A stretch of 64,000 nt of DNA from Harmothoe impar (Eukaryota > Annelida > Polychaeta > Phyllodocida > Polynoidae). Below the pieces are notes generated by a model that was given only the letters and a program-made list of their open reading frames with translations, had not been told where the DNA came from and made no database searches. Where the stretch lies: contig OX381721.1 of NCBI GenBank assembly GCA_947462335.1, positions 2,356,001 through 2,420,000 on the forward strand. The letters are read 5' to 3'. The position numbers and the translations under genes are program-made. Below, piece after piece: positions 44,673-52,504 of this stretch (position 1 is the first letter of the stretch; each line of letters begins with the position of its first letter).

Positions 44673-44764
44673 CTGCAGAGTGTGAGAAATGATGGATATC
44701 ATTTCAATACATCAGAATTGATTAGGTATTAAGAGGGACGCAGTTTCTTAGAAAATGGAGAATT

Positions 44765-44836
44765 TGGAGACCCTCAGACTCGAACCCGGGGCCTCTGGCC
44801 TGCAAAGTGATTGCTCTACCATTGAGCTACATCCCC
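44765..44836 (-). pseudogene. tRNA-Ala(UGC) pseudogene
   Basis: A 72-nt tRNA-shaped sequence on the minus strand: acceptor GGGGATG/GGTCTCC (mostly paired), D-arm GCTC-AATGGTA-GAGC, anticodon loop TTTGCAG with anticodon TGC, T-loop TTCGAGT. Pol III box A (TAGCTCAATGG) and box B (GGTTCGAGTCT) are close to consensus. The anticodon stem (ATCAC against GCCAG) and T-stem (CCGGG against CTGAG) are badly mismatched, so a functional tRNA is unlikely. It lies in the myosin intron between 44672 and 45023. Confidence 0.7.
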
Positions 44837-45022
44837 TTGTCCTATCAGATAGACTGTGTCTCAAGTTACTGGATCGGTGTGGTACAGAGAGGAGCTGGTT
44901 TATCTGAATGGAACCCCTTTGCAGGTTTATCACTATAGCACGAGTTATCAGAGCCCCTACAATATCTTAAAATATAAATTCAAATGAAACTCAGACTCTG
45001 TCTGAGTGTCATCAACACTTAC

Positions 45023-45088
45023 CTCAAAAATCTCAAAGCCGTAGATGTCGAGGACGCCCATACACTTTTTTCTTCCTCTCGATCTTAC
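45023..45088 (-). CDS. MYO1B: Class I myosin switch II exon (DIYGFEIFE)
   Basis: A 66-nt exon of 22 codons, phase 0-0: VRSRGRKKCMGVLDIYGFEI and FE. DIYGFE is the switch II motif that senses the gamma-phosphate. Acceptor TTTCAG, donor GTAAGT. It matches TKVRKKVMGVLDIYGFEIFE of MYO1B. Note that the exon itself begins with GTAAGA, a donor-like hexamer, directly after the acceptor. Confidence 0.97.
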
Positions 45089-45296
45089 CTGAAATATGAG
45101 TTTTAAAAGATGAATATTCCAATTATAACAGCACAGTTTTTGGCCATGTAATGAAGTCTGTATGTAAACTGCTATGTATACCTTACCTAATCCTTTTCAA
45201 GGAAACTTTATGTTAGAATTTTGAGAAGTCTAATGATCATTTAGACCAAAAGAAGGTTTACAGTGAAATACAATAATTTCTTAGTTAGACACTTAC

Positions 45297-45383
45297 CCGT
45301 ATGCTGTCGTTGATTTTGTGCACCAGCCACGTGAACATCCTTGTGTACATAGCTTTGCATAGCGCATCCCTTGCATAGGTGGC
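45297..45383 (-). CDS. MYO1B: Class I myosin exon ([17 protein letters not shown])
   Basis: An 87-nt exon of 29 codons, phase 0-0: [20 protein letters not shown] and VHKINDSIR. It corresponds to ARDALAKNLYSRLFSWLV of MYO1B. The landmark DALAK is DALCK here. Acceptor GACCAG, donor GTAAGT. Confidence 0.96.
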
Positions 45384-45563
45384 CTGGTCAAAGATATAAG
45401 ATTATTGTTTAATGCACCAATTGAAATTGTTTTTGTCTTTTTTACAAAATCAGAACAATGATTTTTCAAGCTCTGACATGTGGAGTTTATCAAAATTACG
45501 TAAAATATACAATGTGCTTTTTCATCATGTTGAGAACTTGTGAGTATATTGAAGGGTACGTAC

Positions 45564-45682
45564 CTCCACAGAGCCGAGGTCTGTCTTGACGCGTTCTCCC
45601 GACGTCTCGACTGTTCGCTGCGTCAAGGCATTTATTAGCGTGCCTACGTCGCAGTCCAGCAGTTCACACACTTCATACACCT
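45564..45682 (-). CDS. MYO1B: Class I myosin exon with the TEDS-site glutamate
   Basis: A 119-nt exon: (E)VYEVCELLDCDVGTLINA, then LTQRTVETSGERVKTDLGSV and E. It starts in phase 1 (completing Glu from the previous exon) and ends in phase 0. Counting 16 residues back from the D of DALCK lands on Glu in GERVK, the TEDS position in the actin-binding loop. A Glu there means the motor would not need heavy-chain phosphorylation for activity (family rule). Acceptor CTTACAG, donor GTACGT. A 38-bp tandem array abuts the acceptor upstream. Confidence 0.95.
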
Positions 45683-45689
45683 CTGTAAG

Positions 45690-46108
45690 TAGAGGTAGTA
45701 AGGCATAAAGTCATGGTTCACTAAGGCCAAATGTAATAAGGCATAAAGTCATGGTTTACTAAGGCCAAATGTAGTAAGGCATAAATACATGGTTTACTTA
45801 GGCCAAATGTGATAAGGCATAAAGTCATGGTTCACTAAGGCCAAATGTAATAAGGCATAAAGTCATGGTTTACTAAGGCCAAATGTAGTAAGGCATAAAT
45901 ACATGGTTTACTTAGGCCAAATGTAATAAGGCATAAAGTCATGGTTTACTTAGGCCAAATGTGATAAGGCATAAAGTCATGGTTCACTAAGGCCAAATGT
46001 AATAAGCCATTCAGACATGGTTTAGTGAGGCCAAATGTAATAAGGCATAAAGTCATGGTTTACTGAGGCCAAATGTAATAAGGCATAAAAACATGGTTTA
46101 CTAAGGCC
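45690..46108 (-). repeat. 38-bp minisatellite abutting a myosin 3' splice site
   Basis: About 11 copies of a 38-bp unit, plus strand ATAAGGCATAAAGTCATGGT and TTACTAAGGCCAAATGTA. The exon-proximal copy ends within about 17 nt of the acceptor at 45683, so the array includes the polypyrimidine/branch region (CCTTACTACCTCTACTTACAG split: CCTTACTACC, TCTACTTACAG). The far end passes straight into the MITE at 46106. Confidence 0.93.
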
Positions 46109-46513
46109 AAATTAAAAAAAAGATGTGTTTTAGGTTACCCGACCCTACCTATCAAAACAAGGCCGACCCTAGAAAGTTTTATCCAATTTTGAGAAAATAT
46201 TCATATTTCAAGTAACTTTGGGGCTATTTCAGAGTCAATTTGATAGTCCACGAGTCGATGCCGTGGACGGCGAGTCGGTGCTGACGTTTGCAAAGTCAAT
46301 CTTTAGGTACCATTCATGGCCCCTGCAGGGATCCCTTTTATTAACCCCATTTTTAGCAAAAAATATAACGGGCTACCATAGCAAAAATATATTTTTTGGG
46401 TACTTTACAGGCCAAAGTAAAAGAATTTAATAAAAATATTTTAAAATCTGACCTATGCTACCTAGATATTCACATCATGTAACCTGAAACACACCTTTTA
46501 TTTTTTTTGGTCT
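46106..46513. mobile_element. MITE (GATGTGTTTTAGGTTACC termini)
   Basis: Left GGCCAAATTAAAAAAAAGAT, GTGTTTTAGGTTACC. The right end, reverse complemented, gives GACCAAAAAAAATAAAAGGT, GTGTTTCAGGTTACA. Same family as 48906-49156. The plus-strand open frame inside is not conserved. Confidence 0.75.
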
Positions 46514-46827
46514 AAGTTACTTCCCAGTGATATTAGACCTCTAGAAAAAGCCTTAAGGTATCATATTCCAAAGTGCCCACATTTACTGACCTTATTTCAT
46601 TGTATGCCAAGATAAAGCACTGACTGGAGGCTCTTCAATTTGTCAGAGCTACTTGTGAAATTGTCCTTTTTATTATTTCATATTTTCAACTTTCTTGACT
46701 TTTGCTAACTTGACTTGCGGTAAAATTTCAAAATTTCCCTCACATGCGACATGCCGTCCATTGGCCAAAAATACAATTTCTTGTGTAGATATATTTAAGA
46801 TCTGGCACTTTAATTCAATGCTGCATT

Positions 46828-46917
46828 AGATATTTACGAAGGAAATATTTACATGGATTTTGATTTCCATGAAATCCGCGAAAATATGTACTGTGTGAAA
46901 TAAATCATGATTACAGT
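46828..46917. mobile_element. Half of a CTGTAAA-type short element next to a splice donor
   Basis: The end CTGTAATCATGATTTATTTC (minus strand) and the interior GTACATATTTTCGCGGATTT match the element at 10314-10512. It ends within about 10 bp of the donor of exon 46927-47074 and must have inserted without destroying it. Confidence 0.55.
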
Positions 46918-46926
46918 AAGACTTAC

Positions 46927-47074
46927 CATCTTCATTGATGAGTTTACAGCCGTCGGTCCCGTCTATATTACTTTGGTGCTGGAAGTGGATGTTGCCCAAC
47001 TTGAGGACTGAGGCGACCAATCGGAACACAGCTACTATCTCATCACGGCTAAAACCTATCACCGACATCGCTGT
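46927..47074 (-). CDS. MYO1B: Class I myosin exon (TAMSVIGFSRDEIVAVF...LGNI)
   Basis: A 148-nt exon of 49 codons plus one base: TAMSVIGFSRDEIVAVFRLV, ASVLKLGNIHFQHQSNIDGT, DGCKLINED. It matches AMQIVGFMDHEAESVLAVVA and AVLKLGNIEF of MYO1B in the upper 50-kDa domain. Starts phase 0, ends phase 1 (G), joining AG of the next exon to give Glu. Acceptor TTTCAG, donor GTAAGT. Confidence 0.97.
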
Positions 47075-47548
47075 CTGAAACAAGAAATGCCATTGGTAGA
47101 ATCAAAGAGGAAACAATACTAAGAGGATCCAGTCACCCAGAAGCCCAAGGTTTTTGGCAATGGGGGAACTTTGTTATTTCAATAGAGTTTGGGGCATCTT
47201 ATCAATCGTTCATGTATTTCTCGCTAGGATCGCTAGGAAATTCTAGTCCAATTGACAAGACAAGACGTTAACAATATCTATATCTACATCTAAACATCTT
47301 TATCTAAATGATTAATATAAAGGGGGAAAAAAGAACTTATGTGATTGTTGCGTCAAATTGCATTAACTATATTGATTATGGACTTCCAACATTCATATAC
47401 TAAATATGAAACAATATTACATAATATATATGAGGAAATAGACTCCTCATCATTTCCCGATGTGTTCCTAAGAACTATCACTGACTACATGGATGGGAAG
47501 GGGCCCAATCCCTTGAATACAACTTGATGAGCAGATTTAAGAACTGAC

Positions 47549-47658
47549 CTTGGTTTTGAGGAATGTCTCTTTGTCGTATTGCGACTCTATATGGGCGGAG
47601 GCGCCGCCTAGCTTCAGGAAGGAATACTGCTCAGGGTTTCGTTGAAGTTTTAAAGATT
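47549..47658 (-). CDS. MYO1B: Class I myosin exon (SLKLQRNPEQYSFLKLGG)
   Basis: A 110-nt exon: (K)SLKLQRNPEQYSFLKLGGA, SAHIESQYDKETFLKTK. It corresponds to NKLKLERDFSRYNYLSLDSA of MYO1B. Starts phase 1 (completing Lys with the A of the previous exon) and ends phase 0. Acceptor TTTACAG, donor GTCAGT. Confidence 0.95.
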
Positions 47659-47957
47659 CTGTAAATGTAAAGGGAGGAAGTTGTTGTAATAAAATGTGAC
47701 CTTAGAATAGCAACCTTCTGTAATATTCTACAGCAACTCAGTTTTACCAATGTGCATTAGGGTACTTTTATTAACAGGAAACTCCTTAGGCAATAAGATG
47801 TTTATGTAATCACTAACTTAAATCTACAGTTTGGATCTTAACCAACATGGCTACCTTTATACATGATGGAGACAAGGGATATTAAAGTACTATGCAGCTG
47901 TAACGGGTTGACTATAAGTCTAACGTTATCATTGTATATCTATTGTATGTTATAAGA

Positions 47958-48415
47958 TGTAACACGGTTCTATTGTGTTTAATAACTGTTTTATTCATAT
48001 AACTAGTGTCGTCGGTTCGTTACATACACCGACTCCTCTAGTTCGGTTATCTATACGGTAGTGTACCGGTACCACCTTCGGTTACCGTCGGTAGTTGTTA
48101 CATAATCATTTTACATAACTAAACCTAACAGGTGGCGCTGCTAGTACGGTCACGTGGCTACGCAGCGCTGTATATAAGACGGCTACTTCCCCATTGGAAG
48201 TCAGTCAGGTTTGGGACTGTCGTGACATGACCACCCTGTGCTCACGGGCTTAACTCTATGCTATAGGGTTGCCTACTGTATTATATATCTGTTACTGTTC
48301 TTGTATAGCTGATGGTTATACCTGGTACTATAATACACCAAGAGTTTCCTATAATAAAGTCGCCGTATATTACAGTCTAATTTACCTTGTCTGGTTTTTG
48401 TACTCAAGTGTTACA
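47958..48415 (+). mobile_element. Solo LTR of a retrovirus-like retrotransposon
   Basis: 458 bp bounded by the perfect inverted octamers TGTAACAC and GTGTTACA. Inside, in the plus direction, are a TATA box (TATATAAGAC, 48171-48180) and a polyadenylation signal (AATAAA, 48353-48358) about 180 bp apart, as in a U3-R-U5 layout. No internal coding region or second LTR is present, so it is a solo LTR left by recombination. No convincing 5-bp target duplication is seen (TAAGA against TACGT). It is inserted antisense in the myosin intron between 47658 and 48789. Confidence 0.75.
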
Positions 48416-48788
48416 TACGTAGTAAGAGACCAACTACACAGCCATTAAAGGGTTGAATACCGATTTTCTTCAGATCCTAGATTTTACTTCTGAACACTGG
48501 AATAGTATAATATCTAGGGAATGGGGACAGTCAAATAGTCTTCATGGCTGGTGAGAGGTCAGAGAGTGTATTTTCAATGAGTGGAATCAATTTGTTTCAA
48601 ACTGACCATATATTGGACAATAAGATCGGAATTAAACAAAACGATGGAGGATGAGAAGAAATGTAATAGCTAGAAACAAAAGTATAGAACGGTAATTGTG
48701 AACATCCTGGCGCATTTTTAGGAGATTTTCGATCCCCAATAATTGGATCTATAAACTTTAATATGAAACATAGTGAGCGTCAACTTAC

Positions 48789-48873
48789 TTAGAAATGTAG
48801 TATCTGCGCCGGCTAATAATTGGTAGAATATGTGGAAGCTCCGTTCTCCTTTACTTTGTACAGCTACCCGCGA
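48789..48873 (-). CDS. MYO1B: Class I myosin exon (SRVAVQSKGERSFHIFYQLL)
   Basis: An 85-nt exon: SRVAVQSKGERSFHIFYQLL, AGADTTFL plus one base. It matches SRVVKQPRGERNFHVFYQLL of MYO1B. Acceptor TTGCAG, donor GTAAGT. It follows the 14-nt microexon in phase 0. Third-position GC is 10 of 28 codons, lower than in the N-terminal exons. Confidence 0.97.
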
Positions 48874-48905
48874 CTGCAACACAAACACGTTTTTCTTTTT
48901 AGATA

Positions 48906-49156
48906 GGGCCCAAAAACAGAGGTTTGTTTCAGGTGACCAGTGGTAACATGGGAGAATTTTTTTTAATTTTTGTATAAAAAAGAAAATTCATGTACGTACT
49001 AGCCAGCCTCTCAGATTACCCTAAAATTGACCAAGAATGGGTAAACTGCGAGAGTTTCTTAAAAATTGCATAAGATATTGCATGAAAAAAGTGTAGGGTC
49101 GGCCTTGTTTGGATAGGCTCTATTGGGTGACCTGAAACAAACCTTTTTTTGGGCCT
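48906..49156. mobile_element. MITE with GGCCCAAAAA...GGTTTGTTTCAGGT termini, complete copy
   Basis: Left GGGCCCAAAAACAGAGGTTT, GTTTCAGGTGACC. The right end, reverse complemented, gives AGGCCCAAAAAAAGGTTTGT, TTCAGGTCACC. The interior is AT-rich and non-coding. Related pieces lie at 8086-8125, 25540-25676, 46106-46513 and 50734-50860. Confidence 0.85.
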
Positions 49157-49620
49157 AGGTTTATTGACCCTAATTATGTAAGTTAAAATCCCCTACGAAG
49201 ATGTCATTAGATGAAATGAAATATATGAATTAATATGCACATGTATTAAAGAGATGTCAGTTTCATAATATCTATTTAGTCCTTAAACATTTGAGCCTAG
49301 TTTCCATGGCTATTTCATGGTTAGTGGCATAGTGTACAGAATGCAACATTAGACTACAGGGATTATATTGAAATAAACTTTTCCTTTTTAAATCATTAAA
49401 AGAAAATTCAATATTATAGGACTTGAAAATGTTAGATCCCGGAAATCATTGAAGACTTCATTCTTGCTATTAGAGGTCGCAAGACCATTTATTAACTTAA
49501 GACATCAAATGCACATGGCTCCCCTTTCGACAATTTTCAATGTGCTTTTCGAAGACAGCCCCCTACTTTATAATTTTTCTACGATTAAATTTTCCAGGCA
49601 TAAATTAGGATGCAACTTAC

Positions 49621-49634
49621 CTTTTCAAGTAAAT
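49621..49634 (-). CDS. MYO1B: 14-nt myosin microexon (YLLEK)
   Basis: Exactly 14 nt, ATTTACTTGAAAAG, between TCTAG (acceptor, with an upstream TTTTTCACC tract) and GTAAGT (donor). With the T left by the exon at 49915-49978 it encodes Tyr-Leu-Leu-Glu-Lys, the YLLEK of ITN-YLLEK-SRV that is invariant in MYO1 proteins. It leaves phase 0 for the next exon. Without it the two neighbouring exons would be out of frame and lack five conserved residues, so it is very likely real. It would be missed by most exon finders. Confidence 0.93.
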
Positions 49635-49914
49635 CTAGACATGGTGAAAAAGATTTGCAAATAATAGTTTAATTGTCATCAGTTATAGAGAATTATAAAT
49701 AGCATTTTCCAAGTTCTGGTATAAACAATGTTACAATTTATCTTTATATTTTACAAGACTGTGCCATGCCACTGGTAGGCTATCTTAAACATGTATACAT
49801 CATGATACTGCTAATGTATTAAAGTTAGAGCCCACTCATACAAATACCCATCTGGAAGACGGTGCATATCATTCACATTCACAGATCTAAAAGTGATCAA
49901 GGATATCTACTTAC

Positions 49915-49978
49915 AATTTGTGATGACTCCTCCGATAGGGTCCCCCTTGAAGTCGAATTCTATGTCCATATACTTCCC
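49915..49978 (-). CDS. MYO1B: Class I myosin exon after switch I ([14 protein letters not shown])
   Basis: A 64-nt exon: [20 protein letters not shown], N plus one base, nearly identical to [20 protein letters not shown] of MYO1B. Acceptor TTTGCAG, donor GTAAGT. It starts in phase 0, so the exon before it should end ...NSSRF in phase 0. That exon (switch I) is not recognised in the 14 kb to the right. Confidence 0.97.
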
Positions 49979-50391
49979 CTGCAAATATTAATTTTTGAAT
50001 TATAAAAATATCACTGTATATTTTTCAGTAGACCTGTAAAGCATGAAAACATAGATCGCATAGATGGCCATGTCTTAAAATCGACATGTGACATGGCCAT
50101 TTATGTGACAAAATTTTCTTCAGATTTTGGCCCTGTAGGTTGTCAATTTTTCTAAATCTTTCTAACCCAAGACCCCTATGTATGAGTCCCTTAGTGACAC
50201 TAGTGACATGACTTTTTCTTTAGTGACATGTGACATGGTCATTTCTGAAAATCGACACTGGACATGGGGACCCCCCCCCCTCTTGAATGGAGGGCACGGA
50301 AAGAATGACTCCATAGCCACCAACCTACCCCTACCCCAGGAACACAGATACTGTATCTGAACAAAGGAGGGAGGTCAATTTTTTTATGTCA

Positions 50392-50735
50392 TGGTGAATA
50401 CAACGTCTCCAGGCTGAACAACTACAGCAGGAGGGGGAACAAGGAAGGGCGTTATGTCGTGGTGAATACAACCTCTCCAGGCTGAACAACTACAGCAGGA
50501 AGGGGAACAAGGAAGGGCATTATGTCATGGTGAATACAACGTCTCCAGGCTGAACAACTACAGCAGGAAGGGGAACAAGGCGTTATGTCATGGTGAATAC
50601 AACGTCTCCAGGCTGAACAACTACAGCAGGAAGGGGAACAAGGAAGGGCGTTATGTCATGGTGAATACAACGTCTCCAGGCTGAACAACTACACCAGGAA
50701 GGGGAACAAGGCGTTATGTCATGGTGAATACTGCC
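50392..50735. repeat. 61/67-bp minisatellite
   Basis: Six copies of GAATACAACGTCTCCAGGCT, GAACAACTACAGCAGGAAGG, GGAACAAG with or without GAAGGGC, then GTTATGTCATGGT. On the minus strand each unit has CCCTTCCTGCTGTAG, a good acceptor-like string. No matching exon is recognised. Confidence 0.9.
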
Positions 50736-50860
50736 TAGGCCAAACAATAAAGGTTTGTTTCAGGTAATATGGGAAGAAACTCCAGGGTCGGTAGGTCCGA
50801 TTTTTTTTTACAGCCCCTCTAAGAATTGACCCAAAAAAGTGTTAAAATGGGAAAAAAAAT
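50734..50860. mobile_element. MITE fragment (left half)
   Basis: GGCCAAACAATAAAGGTTTG, TTTCAGGTAATATGGG, CCAGGGTCGGTAGGTCCGAT, AAAAAAGTGTTAAAATGGGA. Same family as 48906-49156. It abuts the polymerase fragment. Confidence 0.65.
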
Positions 50861-51241
50861 TCAAACAATGGATTCGGACATTTTGACGCCCGTCAGCTCG
50901 CTGTCAAAAGCCGATCTCGGCGGCAGCGTTCTGTTTGCCAGTTTCCTGGTAGACGTCATCCATTCGTAAGGAAAGTGACCTTTCTCTTCGTTCCTGGTGA
51001 AAGCTCGCAAATAGGTCGCGTAGTTGTAACCGGGTGCCAAATAGTTGACTACGTCCAAGAAAACCGTGTGCTGTGTGTAAACCGCCAAGTATTGATTGCT
51101 TCTCTTTATGACGCTGAATTCTTGGTTTCTTCGGTCTCCGGAGGCAAAGAACGAGTGAAGGCGTATTTTGGTAGCAGTCTTGTTGTGTTGTTTATATGTT
51201 CTGTAATATAAGAATATGTCCTTGTCACATTTTGAACACGT
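50861..51241 (-). pseudogene. Fragment of a B-family (protein-primed type) DNA polymerase-like protein
   Basis: An uninterrupted minus-strand frame of about 126 codons, without a clear start, containing QYLAVYTQHTVFLDVVNYLA, PGYNYATYLRAF, EKGHFPYEWM and LPPRSAFDSEL. The FLDVVNYLAPG...FPYEWM...LPP..AF pattern is typical of the type-B polymerases of self-synthesising transposons (Polinton/Maverick-like) and related elements in invertebrates. Only a piece upstream of the polymerase active-site region is present, so it is a relic. No integrase or capsid genes are seen nearby. Confidence 0.6.
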
Positions 51242-51244
51242 CTA

Positions 51245-52500
51245 AAAAGGTGGTTCATATTGACCTATGTACTTTGACTTTGCATGCATCAACTTGCCCG
51301 ATGATGCATCCATGCATTATGCCTATTTGCTGGGTAGGGGTACATGTGTATCAACTCGTAGGGGCCACGACCAGGTCCACCACCATAGTTTAGATTATTC
51401 AAATTGGATGGGGAATTTTTTTCTGACCTGACTTTTTAACAAGTACCCTGTCAGACTTTAGGAAAGTAATTTCTTAAATTCAAAGTTTCTTTATATCTCC
51501 CTATGTCATCAACGACTAGGCTGGCATGGAATTACTATACTATGACAAAATAGTCTGCTCTTTTTTATAGGGAGGTGGGAGTTTAAAGGGTTTAGTAATA
51601 TGATATATATACCTATATATACATGTATACATATATATAGGAAAACAAGCAATGGAGGGTAGAAAGTATGGTGTGGATTATACCCGTCTACGCATACAGT
51701 GAATACCGGCACAGTTTGCTATTAGACTTAGACTTTAGGGGCCTCCATGACATTTAGCTGAAAACATATCTTTTTTATTACTAGCAGATGATCGCGCTTA
51801 TGGTCGCCGCAGAAAAGGGAAAAGACACAGCTTGTTTAACTGAATCCAGCCTTGTTGCCAGGGGTCTTGGCTACATGCCAGTTTTTACTGCTAATCAATC
51901 GGACCATTATTAAGGATTCTACTGAGGAAACGCACCATGAAGTTTGTTTAAAATTAAAAAATATTGCCCCTTTTTCCAAATCTTTTCACACATTCGGGGT
52001 CACCATGCCAAGGGACTGTATAAACAATGGCTGCTAATATTTTAGCAGCATTCTATACACTCTGGGCTACATGCCAGTCTTAACGGCGAGTGAATCGGAT
52101 GTTTTTTAAGCATACAGGGAACTTAAACGCGTGCAGGGTGCTTGGCATGCATTTTGTCTGCTTTAAGTGAGACAGTACTGCCAGTGGTGGGATATGTGGG
52201 AACTAATGTAGACTGATGCAGTGCCGCCATCTTGCAGGTAGTAGTCTCTATATTACTAGGAGGGCTTCAGCAATTGCCTAGAAGTGTTTAGATAAGTTAG
52301 ATCTACATTGATGGAATATAGACAGAGAGAAGTCAGGATATGGAATGATAGGAGGAGGAGTTATAAAGGCCTAAACATATTTATATGGTGAAAAGGGATT
52401 GAGGAAAGGAAATAATGAACTGAAGATGGCAACATGGTGACACTGAGGGTGGGCAGGTTGGGGCAATTACATCTACTAAATTCACCATAGGCCTAAGTCT
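51245..52500. other. No gene recognised
   Basis: A foldback scrap at about 51295-51325, the dispersed segment shared with 15360-15410 (51870-51920), and a second diverged copy at 52060-52110 (GGGCTACATGCCAGTCTTAA). No exons. Confidence 0.45.
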
Positions 52501-52504
52501 CACA

